Of a stretch of DNA of 8,393 nt, positions 1 through 8,011 are shown in pieces (the stretch's first letter is position 1; each line of letters starts with the position of its first letter). The DNA is taken from assembly GCA_021789565.1 (NCBI GenBank), contig JAJYJL010000271.1, positions 1 through 8,393 on the forward strand. The letters run 5' to 3'. The stretch comes from Acidobacteriota bacterium (GTDB lineage Bacteria; Acidobacteriota; Terriglobia; UBA7540). The notes beneath the pieces are model-generated. The model saw only the letters and a list, made by a program, of their open reading frames with translations. It was not told the origin of the DNA and did no database searches. The position numbers and the translations under genes were made by a program.

Positions 1-452
1 GATCTACCCAAGGCCACTATAAAAGGCAGGCCTTTCATGGGAACGCCTGATCCCGGTGTGTCAACCATCCAGGGTACCTTTTCTCAACGTTAATCAATCT
101 CCTGCCAGACAGCCGGCATCGCACGAGCTAAGTTCTCGTAACCAAAACCGACTTGCTTGAGGTTCACAACATGCCTCGCCCATACAAGATGCGCGCAGCC
201 GTTGCTGACCACGCGATCAAGATAACTTTATATACAGTCCAACGCTCTCAAAAGCAAGTGGAACAACCTCGCCGGCCCGGCCTCATGCCCATCCCGGAAC
301 ATTTGAGAGTCAAACGGCAGGGGCGGCCAATGTCCCTTACGATCCCCCGCTCCCTAATGTCATCATCAACAATTCCTTTGGCATCGGGGCGCCTTTTTGG
401 TTTAGGATAGGCGCAGGAGGTTTCCCAAAGAGCAAGAGGGCTTCTTCAGGAG

Positions 453-466
453 TCCCGGAAACGGGA
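453..466. repeat. Small GNRA-type hairpin
   Basis: TCCCG (453-457) and CGGGA (462-466) form a perfect 5-bp stem closed by a GAAA tetraloop. No T-run follows on either strand, so it is not a standard intrinsic terminator. It may be chance or part of a structured leader. Confidence 0.3.
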
Positions 467-514
467 AGCGCCATCCGGCAAGCGGACAGGCGCTAAACCT
501 CCCCTTTGACTTTC

Positions 515-544
515 TTTCCCCCGGCATGGGGTGCCGGGAGGGAA
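515..544. repeat. GC-rich hairpin upstream of the first phosphodiesterase gene
   Basis: CCCGGCA (520-526) pairs perfectly with TGCCGGG (532-538) around the loop TGGGG. The stem extends past a bulged A at 539 through C518-C519 with G540-G541, and through T515-T517 with G542-A544. It ends about 55 bp before the ATG at 601. No uninterrupted T-run follows (only GGCTTTTGC), so it is either a weak terminator of something upstream, a leader structure or a decayed REP element. Confidence 0.4.
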
Positions 545-600
545 GGCTTTTGCATCAAAACTAGCGTCGGGAAAATCCAACGGGTCTTCAGCGATGACAA

Positions 601-1920
601 ATGGGTCAGGCTGAATTTCCATGGCGATTGGTTGTGCTTTCCGCGGACGGGATGCGTCCGGACTTTTACCGTCAGCCCAAAAAGTTTGGACTGAAAGTTC
701 CAAACCTGCGTGAGCTGGTTGAAGACGGAGCGAGCGCTGAAGCGGTTGAGAGCGTGTACCCTTCCACAACCTACCCGGCGCACGTCACCCTGGTGACGGG
801 AGTGCATCCCAGGCAGCACGGAATTTACAGCCACCTGGCGTCGCTCGATCCCACCGAAAAAGGCCGGCCCTGGACATGGTTCGCACGGGCCATCAACGTT
901 CCCACCTTGTGGGACGCAGTGGGGGCTTCCGGCCGCAAGACGGCGGCCATTGCCTGGCCGGTCAGCGCCGGGGCGCGAATCACGTTCAACATTCCGGAAA
1001 TCTGGGACCCCGCCGCGCCCGATCCTTACCAGGATTTTGAGACCCCCGCCCGCTATTCAACCCCAAGGCTTTTTGATGAAGTCGTCCACCGCATCAAATC
1101 ATCCGCGGCGCGCGCTGCCGGGAACCGCCGCCGGCAGGAGATCCATGAAATGTCGCCTGACCGCCTTCGCGCTGAGGCTGCGTTGCACATCTGGCGTCGC
1201 CACAAGCCGGATTTGCTCCTGGTCCATTTTGCCTTGTACGACAAGCTGGCGCACCGGCACGGCCCTTTTGCGCCCAAGGCCGTCGAGGCCATCGAGCAGA
1301 TGGACAAGGAAATCGGGCGAATTCGGGAAGCGGTGAACGGCGACAAGGCCACTACCCTGGTGGTCCTCTCCGACCACGGATTTGTTTCCGTGGACAAAGA
1401 CGTGGCCCCGCTGGTGCCCCTGATGGACGAAGGATTGTTCGGCAGGAACGCGCGGGGCGAGCCAGAATTGAAGCGCCTGGGAGCCATCCACTCCGGCGGG
1501 TCGTTCGCGCTTTACTGGCTGGAAGAACCCACCAGCGGGAACCGCCGCTCGCTCGAGAAAGCGGTGGCGCGAATGGTCGATTCCGGGGCGGTGCGTGAAG
1601 TGCTGGACCGCGGCAGGCTGAAAGCGCTGGGGGCCGATCCTGACGCAGAGATCATGCTGGACGCCAATCCCGGGTGCTACTTTTCTGACCGGCATGCCGG
1701 CCCCATCGTTCAGGACAGTGCGAAGGACCGCGGGACGCATGGCCACCTGCCCTCAGTCCCCGGAATGGAGGCGGGCTTTGTGGCGACCGGACCGGGAATT
1801 GAACCCGGCAAGGACCTGGGACGGATTGGCCTCACGCGCGTGGCCCCCACCCTGATGAGCCAGATGCGGATCACCCGGCGCATCCTTGCGTCAGAGGTCG
1901 AGCCGCTTTGCCTGTCGTAA
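601..1920 (+). CDS. Type I phosphodiesterase / nucleotide pyrophosphatase family protein (alkaline phosphatase superfamily)
   Basis: This is a predicted two-metal phosphodiesterase or pyrophosphatase of 439 residues; its substrate is unknown. The alkaline phosphatase superfamily ligands are all visible in order: Asp16 in SADGMRPDF, the nucleophile Thr57 in YPSTTYPAH (aligned with the catalytic Thr of ENPP enzymes), the TLVTGVHPRQHGIYSH segment (63-78), Asp214 and His218 in DKLAH, Asp258-His259 in LSDHGF, and His380 in GTHGH. The ATG at 601 is the first start after an in-frame TGA at 595-597. No clear Shine-Dalgarno precedes it. The first core strand begins around residue 9, so there is no signal peptide and the enzyme is probably cytoplasmic, whereas many relatives are exported. 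The segment at about 160-200 is basic and helical. The next gene lies 255 bp downstream beyond a large repeat, so an operon is doubtful. Family assignment is firm and specificity is open. Confidence 0.92.
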   Translation: MGQAEFPWRLVVLSADGMRPDFYRQPKKFGLKVPNLRELVEDGASAEAVESVYPSTTYPAHVTLVTGVHPRQHGIYSHLASLDPTEKGRPWTWFARAINVPTLWDAVGASGRKTAAIAWPVSAGARITFNIPEIWDPAAPDPYQDFETPARYSTPRLFDEVVHRIKSSAARAAGNRRRQEIHEMSPDRLRAEAALHIWRRHKPDLLLVHFALYDKLAHRHGPFAPKAVEAIEQMDKEIGRIREAVNGDKATTLVVLSDHGFVSVDKDVAPLVPLMDEGLFGRNARGEPELKRLGAIHSGGSFALYWLEEPTSGNRRSLEKAVARMVDSGAVREVLDRGRLKALGADPDAEIMLDANPGCYFSDRHAGPIVQDSAKDRGTHGHLPSVPGMEAGFVATGPGIEPGKDLGRIGLTRVAPTLMSQMRITRRILASEVEPLCLS

Positions 1921-1959
1921 GGTTCAGGGGATCCGGGCTGGCTGCCAATGGCTTTTACG

Positions 1960-2086
1960 GGTTGTTCAAAAAAAACAACCGTCATGCTGAGCGAAGCGAA
2001 GCATCTGCTGTATCTTACTGAAAATGAATAAAGCAGATCCTTCGCTTCGCTCAGGATGACGTAGCGCAGGGACTTTTTCAACAACC
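1960..2086. repeat. Large imperfect inverted repeat, acidobacterial-type dispersed intergenic element
   Basis: Two 29-bp arms, 1981-2009 and 2032-2060, are reverse complements with only two mismatches; the core is CTGAGCGAAGCGAAG. They enclose a 22-nt AT-rich loop. Outer arms GGTTGTTcAAAAA (1960-1972) and TTTTTcAACAACC (2074-2086) are also complementary apart from one position, so the whole 127 bp can fold as one long interrupted hairpin. It lies entirely between two genes. Read in one frame it encodes the VILSEAKDLL...CFASLSMT peptide, which I recognise as a recurrent artefact of acidobacterial annotations. It has no coding capacity and may be a MITE or REP-like element mobilised in trans. 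Confidence 0.85.
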
Positions 2087-2165
2087 TGCCGAGGGGCTGA
2101 CGCGATTCGCCAGCCGTCGCTTGCGTGACGGTGGCTGCCTCATGGAAAATCAATTCAGAGGCACC

Positions 2166-2170
2166 GAGGT
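2166..2170 (+). promoter_or_regulatory. Ribosome binding site for the HExxH protein
   Basis: GAGGT at 2166-2170 lies 5 nt before the ATG at 2176. It is a good Shine-Dalgarno match and supports that start. Confidence 0.65.
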
Positions 2171-2175
2171 CTTGA

Positions 2176-2868
2176 ATGTGTCCTGAAAATTCCAACCTGC
2201 AAAGCGCCGTTCTGAATTACCTGCAGTCGCGCCCTCGAGTGGCGCGGTGGCGTGAGTGGCTGACCGGCCGGCGATACACGCTGGCAGCTCTTCGCGACCG
2301 CTCCCGGCCGCTCTATGTGATCGCTCATCATGTGCGCGACGATGGGCGGGCCGCGGAAACAGCCCGCGCGCTGGAACAGGACTGGATGGAGGCGCCCGGC
2401 CGATGCCGCGAAGTCTACGACGAAATCCTTTTTCGCGCTCCGCAACTGGTGGTCATCCAACTCCACCGCACCAATGTCTGCGGATGCCTGGGCCACCGGC
2501 ATGTGGCGGTGCGCGAGGCCCCGTTTGCCATGCCTCATGATGCTTTTGGAGGCGAGCATGCCGGTGAAATGGATATTGCTTATGAACAGGTCCACACCTG
2601 GCAGGCCCTGCCGCTCAGCGATACAGCCCTGGACGCCAAATTCCTGCAGGGCAGCCGCCTGGAGGAGTTCCACGCCAGGCAATTCCGCCTGCGCCTGCTG
2701 AGCGTCATCCTGCATGAGACCAACCACCTGGTGTCTCCCCAGGAGCCGGAAACTTCCATCCGCGAGCGCAGCCTCAATTTCTATCGCGAAGCGCTGGCCG
2801 CCTATGCAGAGAATGCCGCTGCCACGTTGTCCTTCACCCTCGACCGCTCATTCTCCCGGCTGAAATAG
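2176..2868 (+). CDS. Uncharacterised protein with HExxH (zinc-metalloprotease-like) motif
   Basis: I do not recognise this 230-residue family. The main motif is HETNH at residues 180-184, an HExxH zinc signature. It follows a hydrophobic helix-like stretch (LRLLSVIL) as the active-site helix of metallopeptidases does. Downstream, REALAAYAENAAA (204-216) supplies acidic residues Glu205 and Glu212 on a helix, which could give the third ligand of a gluzincin-type site. A Cys/His cluster at 102-109 (CGCLGHRH) and further His residues at 121 and 128 could bind a second metal. There is no signal peptide or membrane segment, so it looks cytoplasmic. A good GAGGT ribosome site fixes the ATG. Base composition and codon style match the neighbours. 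Its flanks carry intergenic repeats, so it is probably transcribed alone. That it is a real gene is likely; a peptidase role is inference only. Confidence 0.75.
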   Translation: MCPENSNLQSAVLNYLQSRPRVARWREWLTGRRYTLAALRDRSRPLYVIAHHVRDDGRAAETARALEQDWMEAPGRCREVYDEILFRAPQLVVIQLHRTNVCGCLGHRHVAVREAPFAMPHDAFGGEHAGEMDIAYEQVHTWQALPLSDTALDAKFLQGSRLEEFHARQFRLRLLSVILHETNHLVSPQEPETSIRERSLNFYREALAAYAENAAATLSFTLDRSFSRLK

Positions 2869-2948
2869 TTCCAAAAGTTTATTCCCACCGGAGGGAAGCG
2901 CGCATCGCTGGCCCGGATGATTCAAGATTGAATAAGGCTCAGTGACAA

Positions 2949-2970
2949 GGGCACGAGTTTAGTCGTGCCC
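2949..2970. repeat. REP-like palindrome, copy 1
   Basis: GGGCACGA (2949-2956) and TCGTGCCC (2963-2970) are perfect 8-bp inverted arms around GTTTAG. The unit GGCACGAGTTTAGTCGTGCC matches the palindrome at 3059-3078 closely. No T-run follows, so a repeat is more likely than an intrinsic terminator, although it could act on the mRNA 3' end of the HExxH gene. Confidence 0.6.
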
Positions 2971-3049
2971 CTTCTCCCCTTTCGCGGCAACATTCGCCGG
3001 CCCATGAGATGAATCCGTGCCCTTTCTCCTCGGGCGGCTTGCGGCTGCT

Positions 3050-3084
3050 TTTTGTGAAGGCATGAGTTCACTCGTGCCACAAAA
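3050..3084. repeat. REP-like palindrome, copy 2
   Basis: GGCATGAG (3059-3066) pairs with CTCGTGCC (3071-3078) around TTCA, with a single G-T type mismatch. TTTTGT (3050-3055) and ACAAAA (3079-3084) extend the stem past a GAA bulge. It shares the consensus GGCAyGAGTTyAsTCGTGCC with copy 1 about 100 bp upstream. Confidence 0.6.
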
Positions 3085-3134
3085 GAGCGGTTATTTCCCG
3101 GGCGTTAGCCCCTGAAGGACCGGCGCCGCTAAAT

Positions 3135-3163
3135 TTGTCTCGACGTTCTGCCGCAGGAATACT
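3135..3163 (+). promoter_or_regulatory. Candidate sigma-70-type promoter for the exported phosphoesterase
   Basis: TTGTCT (3135-3140) and AATACT (3158-3163) are separated by exactly 17 bp and each matches consensus at four of six positions. Transcription would begin near 3170, leaving a short leader before the ATG at 3184. Such matches also occur by chance. Confidence 0.3.
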
Positions 3164-3183
3164 AGAATTGCAGCTTGGGCCCA

Positions 3184-5217
3184 ATGAAACAACAAAGGTC
3201 TCTTCCTGGAATTTTAATCCTCGCAGTGGTTGCCGTCGCTCTCGCCACTTCTTCGTGCCAGCGCAAAGCCACGCGCCCGGTCACCAACCAGGTTATCGTG
3301 CTGGGCTTCGACGGGATGTCTCCCGTCCTGGCCGCCAAGTGGATGCAGGAAGGCAAACTTCCCAATTTTGAGCGCCTGGCGCAGACAGGAACTTTCTCCA
3401 AGCTGGGAACCACGAACCCTCCGGAATCTCCGGTGGCCTGGGCGTCGTTTGCGACGGGGCTGAATCCGGGCGGGACGGGCATCTACGATTTTCTGGCACG
3501 CGATCCTCAGACCTATCTGCCTCGCATCGGGCTGGTCGCGCATCAAAAGCCCAAATTCCTTTTCGGCCTGATTCCTATCCGCGGCCCCAAGGTCACCAAC
3601 GAACGGCATGGGACCCCGTTCTACGCCGCGGCGGCCGATGACGGGTTCAAGACCACCGTGCTCCGGATGCCGCTGGAATTTCCACCCACGCCGGTGCCGG
3701 GCGGCGAGCTGCTGGCCGGCCTGGGCGTTCCTGACGTGCGGGGAACCTGGGGAACATTTTTTTATTTCGCTTCCAATCTGCCGGCGGAAGAAGCCGGCAA
3801 CACGGAGTTTGGCGGAAAGCTGATTCGCCTGGAAATGAACGGGCGCAGCGCCAAAAGCGAAATCTCCGGACCGGTGGACCCCACCACTGACAAGTACACG
3901 CGCATTTCCATTCCTGTGGAGTTCAATCTCTCGCAGGACAACCAGTCGGTGACGATCCAACTGGACGGCCAGACGGAAACCGTCGCCAGCGGCCACTGGA
4001 GCAAATGGTTCAACGAAAAGTTTCCGGTCAACATGTTTCTGTCGGTCCGCGCCATCAGCCGATTCTACGTTCTTGAGACCTCGCCCGAGCTGCGGATTTA
4101 CATGTCTCCGCTCAACATCGACCCCAAGGACCCCGCCCTGCCGGTCACTTATCCCTCCGGCTGGAGCAAGCAACTGGCGCAGAAGTGGGGCGACTTCAAG
4201 ACGCTGGGCTGGTGGCACGACACCTGGGCGCTGAACGAGGAACGCATTGACGAAGGCGTCTTTCTCCAGGACACTTACCGCACCATGGATACGCTGACCA
4301 GGATGTTGCTCGACCAGCTCCAGCACCATCCTTCCAGCCTGACGGTGGCCGTTTATACCAGCACGGACAGCGTCCAGCACATGTTCTGGCGGCTGACCGA
4401 TCCTACCAGCCCCCGCTACGACGCGGCGCTGGCAAAAAAATACGGCGACGCCATCCTGCAGGTTTATCAGGCGGCGGACAAGGTGGTGGGCGAGGTTGAA
4501 AAAAACATGAAGCCCGGCACGACGCTGATCATCGTCTCCGACCACGGCTTCCATGCCTTCAACTACGGCTTTAACACCAACACCTGGCTGGTGAAGAACG
4601 GGTACATGGTTCTCAAGAATCCCAACGCCCGGGAAAAACAGTACAAGCTGGGAAATCTCTACGGCCAGGGCAACTTCTTCCCCAATGTTGACTGGAGCAA
4701 GACCAAGGCCTACGCGCTGGGCCTGGGCCAGATCTATCTCAACATTTACGGGCGCGAGCGGTACGGCATCGTCGAGCCCGGCCAGCAGGCCCGCCAGGTG
4801 GACGAGGAAATCCGCAAGAAGCTGCTGGCTTACCGCGATCCTCGCACCAACAAACCCGTGCTCGAGGATGTCTTCCCTGGCCAGGACATTGACCACGGCC
4901 CCCAGGCCAAAAACGCTCCCGACCTGCAACTCAACTTCGAACCCGGCTATCGCACTTCCTGGGAAACTTCGCTCGGCGCCATTCCGCCCGGTATCGTGGT
5001 CCCCAACATGCGCAAGTGGAGCGGCGATCATTGTGCTTCCGATCCCAAAGACACCAACGCCATCCTCTTCATCAACCGCAAACTCGACTCTTCCAATCCC
5101 AGCATCATGGACGTGGCTCCCAGTGTGCTCAAGCTGCTCGGCGCCCATACGGATGAAAAGTTCGACGGCAAAGCGTGGACGCTTTCACCCGCCGCCACCA
5201 CCCAGGCCGAACGATAG
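3184..5217 (+). CDS. Exported alkaline phosphatase family protein (type I phosphodiesterase-like)
   Basis: This is a predicted envelope phosphoesterase of 677 residues; its substrate is unknown. The ATG at 3184 gives a clean signal peptide: MKQQR, then a hydrophobic core (about 7-22) ending at ATSSC. Cys25 suggests a lipoprotein, but the residue at -3 is Thr rather than Leu, so lipidation is uncertain. A TTG at 3175 in the same frame is a less likely start. Superfamily ligands in order are Asp43 (GFDGMSP), the nucleophile Ser82 (ESPVAW, followed by FATGLNPGGTGIYDF), Asp395 and His399 (STDSVQHMFW), Asp453-His454 (SDHGF) and His616 (WSGDH). Between the nucleophile and the second metal site, about 200-310 is beta-rich and looks like an inserted sandwich-type subdomain typical of the long members. 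The C-terminal IMDVAPSVLKLLG (641-653) is the usual sulfatase/phosphodiesterase ending. It is convergent with the TolB-like gene. The family is firm and the specificity unknown. Confidence 0.92.
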   Translation: MKQQRSLPGILILAVVAVALATSSCQRKATRPVTNQVIVLGFDGMSPVLAAKWMQEGKLPNFERLAQTGTFSKLGTTNPPESPVAWASFATGLNPGGTGIYDFLARDPQTYLPRIGLVAHQKPKFLFGLIPIRGPKVTNERHGTPFYAAAADDGFKTTVLRMPLEFPPTPVPGGELLAGLGVPDVRGTWGTFFYFASNLPAEEAGNTEFGGKLIRLEMNGRSAKSEISGPVDPTTDKYTRISIPVEFNLSQDNQSVTIQLDGQTETVASGHWSKWFNEKFPVNMFLSVRAISRFYVLETSPELRIYMSPLNIDPKDPALPVTYPSGWSKQLAQKWGDFKTLGWWHDTWALNEERIDEGVFLQDTYRTMDTLTRMLLDQLQHHPSSLTVAVYTSTDSVQHMFWRLTDPTSPRYDAALAKKYGDAILQVYQAADKVVGEVEKNMKPGTTLIIVSDHGFHAFNYGFNTNTWLVKNGYMVLKNPNAREKQYKLGNLYGQGNFFPNVDWSKTKAYALGLGQIYLNIYGRERYGIVEPGQQARQVDEEIRKKLLAYRDPRTNKPVLEDVFPGQDIDHGPQAKNAPDLQLNFEPGYRTSWETSLGAIPPGIVVPNMRKWSGDHCASDPKDTNAILFINRKLDSSNPSIMDVAPSVLKLLGAHTDEKFDGKAWTLSPAATTQAER

Positions 5218-5235
5218 CGGCCAGCCGCACGGCCG
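5218..5235. terminator. Possible hairpin between convergent genes
   Basis: CGGCC (5218-5222) and GGCCG (5231-5235) form a short GC stem immediately after the plus-strand stop codon. The following sequence (TCAAGTATTTTCACTTT) is only moderately T-rich, so this is a weak terminator candidate in the 82-bp space between two converging genes. Confidence 0.25.
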
Positions 5236-5299
5236 GACTGTCTCAAGTATTTTCACTTTGGGAAGGCCTGGCGTTGGCTCAGGTACGCAGGGGCCGGGC

Positions 5300-6817
<1,518 letters not shown>

Positions 6818-6825
6818 GGTTCCAG

Positions 6826-6830
6826 ACCTC
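6826..6830 (-). promoter_or_regulatory. Ribosome binding site for the TolB-like gene
   Basis: On the minus strand GAGGT lies 8 nt before the ATG at 6815-6817 and supports that start over other in-frame codons. Confidence 0.6.
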
Positions 6831-6986
6831 GTTTTGGGATGGCACCAAGTATCTCAGAGTTTTCGGGCTTTTGGAACACCGGAATTGGCGAGGGATTCCT
6901 GAAACGCTGCGGCGCAAACCACTTCCGTGTCTTAAAGTCGAACAACCTTAATCCCAGGGAGTTTGCGGGCAAAGCGGCGATGCAGG

Positions 6987-7003
6987 GGCGGCTTTACGCC
7001 GCC
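6987..7003. repeat. GGCGGC / GCCGCC hairpin
   Basis: GGCGGC (6987-6992) and GCCGCC (6998-7003) are perfect inverted arms around TTTAC, between the SCO gene and the TolB-like gene. No T-run follows on the minus strand. It resembles the other REP-like palindromes in the window in style but not in sequence. Confidence 0.45.
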
Positions 7004-7031
7004 AAGCCACGTTGAAAGCATTGACCTTTTG

Positions 7032-7057
7032 GCGGCCCAGCCTCGACGGGACGCCGC
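7032..7057. repeat. GC-rich stem-loop just downstream of the SCO gene
   Basis: GCGGC (7032-7036) pairs with GCCGC (7053-7057), and CCC/GGG inside can extend the stem past an AC bulge. It starts 23 nt beyond the SCO stop codon on the minus strand. The sequence after it is GCCAAAAGG, without a T-run, so it may protect the 3' end or be a repeat rather than act as an intrinsic terminator. Confidence 0.35.
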
Positions 7058-7079
7058 TACCTTCTCTCTGCGGGATACT

Positions 7080-7961
7080 TCAACAGCCGGCCAGCGCTTT
7101 GATATCCTTCAGGACTTCGGATGGACTCCAGCGGTTGCCGGCATACCACCGCACCAGCTTTTGATCCGGGCCCACCAGCGCAGTGCTCAGCGAATGAACA
7201 ATCTGGCCGCCCTCCTCTTCAAAAGTGAAGCCGAAGAATGAGGACACTTTCTTCAGTTCCCCGGAAGGAATAGAGGCAAATTCCCAATGCCGGAACCCGG
7301 GATCGTTTTTGCCGGTATAACGCTCGCCATAAGCCTTCAAAACCGCCGGCGTGTCGTGCGAGGGATCAAAGCTGAGGGTCAGCAGGTGTGTTCTGGCTTC
7401 CAGAAGGGCGTTGGCCGCCAATTGGTTGTTGATGTCCGCAAAATTGCGGGTCATCAGCGGACAATAGGTCGGGAATGGGCAGCGCGTATAAACGAACGTC
7501 AGCAGGACTGTTTTGCCGCGGTACCGGCGAAAATGAACGCGGCGGCCGTCCTGATTGACAAAGGTAAAGTCCGGGACCCGCTCGCCCGCGTGCGGCGGCG
7601 CGTTCTCGTCAAGCTTCGGCGGAGGCGCGTTTGCCGCGGCCTTCTGAACAATGACAATGTTGTCGAGCCAGACGTCGTCTGAAGTAACCACCACGCGGGC
7701 CGTAATCCGGTCCCCGGGCTTCAATTGTTTCAGGGCGGCGTCATCTTTTACCCCATAGGACATGGTCATCGCCTCCATGAAGCCCGGAATCGCTTCATGG
7801 TCGACAATGATCTGTTGGTGCCCCACATCCACCGAGATCACCTCTCCCTTCATTTGATAATATTTCGCGTGAAGCTCGGGCTTGCGGCGGCAGGCTTCCG
7901 CCGCGAAAATGAACGCGATCAAGGCTGCAGCCACGACGCCGCGCCCAAAAATTCTCTTCAT
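7080..7961 (-). CDS. SCO1/SenC family copper chaperone with N-terminal CusF-like copper-binding domain
   Basis: This is a predicted copper-handling protein of 293 residues that helps assemble the CuA site of cytochrome oxidase or buffers periplasmic copper. The signal segment at about 8-23 ends at EAC (Cys24), a weak lipobox, so it is exported and possibly lipidated. Residues about 35-106 are CusF-like: VDHEAIPGFMEAMTMSY has His55, Met65 and Met67 at the positions of the E. coli CusF His and Met ligands, with Met62 where CusF has Trp. A Pro/Ala-rich linker (about 110-125) leads to a thioredoxin-fold SCO domain (about 128-290). In it, Cys161 and Cys167 of RCPFPTYCP and His256 of QIVHS are the expected copper ligands. 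The cysteines are spaced CX5C instead of the canonical CX3C. A strong GGGAGGG ribosome site precedes the ATG. The gene follows the carbonic anhydrase gene by 50 bp. Confidence 0.93.
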   Translation of the reverse strand: MKRIFGRGVVAAALIAFIFAAEACRRKPELHAKYYQMKGEVISVDVGHQQIIVDHEAIPGFMEAMTMSYGVKDDAALKQLKPGDRITARVVVTSDDVWLDNIVIVQKAAANAPPPKLDENAPPHAGERVPDFTFVNQDGRRVHFRRYRGKTVLLTFVYTRCPFPTYCPLMTRNFADINNQLAANALLEARTHLLTLSFDPSHDTPAVLKAYGERYTGKNDPGFRHWEFASIPSGELKKVSSFFGFTFEEEGGQIVHSLSTALVGPDQKLVRWYAGNRWSPSEVLKDIKALAGC

Positions 7962-7968
7962 GAACTTT

Positions 7969-7975
7969 CCCTCCC
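7969..7975 (-). promoter_or_regulatory. Ribosome binding site for the SCO gene
   Basis: On the minus strand GGGAGGG lies 7 nt before the ATG at 7959-7961. It is the strongest Shine-Dalgarno in the window and sits inside the 50-bp gap after the carbonic anhydrase gene. Confidence 0.7.
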
Positions 7976-8011
7976 TGAGAGGTGTCGAACATCGGCCCGC
8001 GGGCTGTCGGT

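Larger units (their letters stand above)
1..600. other. 600-bp region without a convincing gene
   Basis: No frame here gives a protein I would accept. The longest plus frame (from 153) is a proline/serine/arginine-rich 85 residues with no motif. Two short frames run off the left edge: a plus frame that ends at the TAA at 91-93, and a minus frame whose ATG is at 66-68 and which reads MVDTPGSGVPMKGLPF. Either could be the tip of a neighbouring gene, but both are too short to judge. In another plus frame, 356-388 reads PNVIINNSFGIG, which resembles a ketosynthase C-terminus (see findings). There is an AT-rich patch at 221-235, and two hairpins lie at 453-466 and 515-544. The region is probably intergenic sequence with decayed gene remnants. 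Confidence 0.5.
2869..3183. other. 315-bp intergenic region with REP-like palindromes
   Basis: No coding frame of substance is seen. The region holds two related palindromes (2949-2970 and 3050-3084), a degenerate half-copy near 3015-3030, and, close to the following gene, a candidate promoter at 3135-3163. The rest is unassigned. Confidence 0.6.

Noticed and set aside
153..410. 85-residue plus-strand open frame
   Set aside because: It has no motif, no ribosome site and an unusual Pro/Ser/Arg-rich composition, and a different frame in the same stretch shows the only suggestive similarity.
446..834. Overlapping minus-strand open frames over the start of the first phosphodiesterase
   Set aside because: They are antisense to the conserved catalytic motifs of the plus-strand gene and lack domains or ribosome sites.
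1710..2195. 161-residue minus-strand open frame containing VILSEAKDLL
   Set aside because: It is the translation of the intergenic inverted repeat joined to the antisense of the phosphodiesterase 3' end, a common false gene in such genomes.
2949..2970. Intrinsic terminator for the HExxH gene
   Set aside because: The stem is followed by CTTCTCCCC, not a T-run, and the same palindrome recurs nearby, so a repeat element explains it better.
3214..5148. Very long open frame (644 codons) on the minus strand, antisense to the exported phosphoesterase
   Set aside because: The sense strand encodes a complete enzyme with every catalytic motif. The antisense frame has no recognisable domain and is explained by GC-rich codon periodicity.
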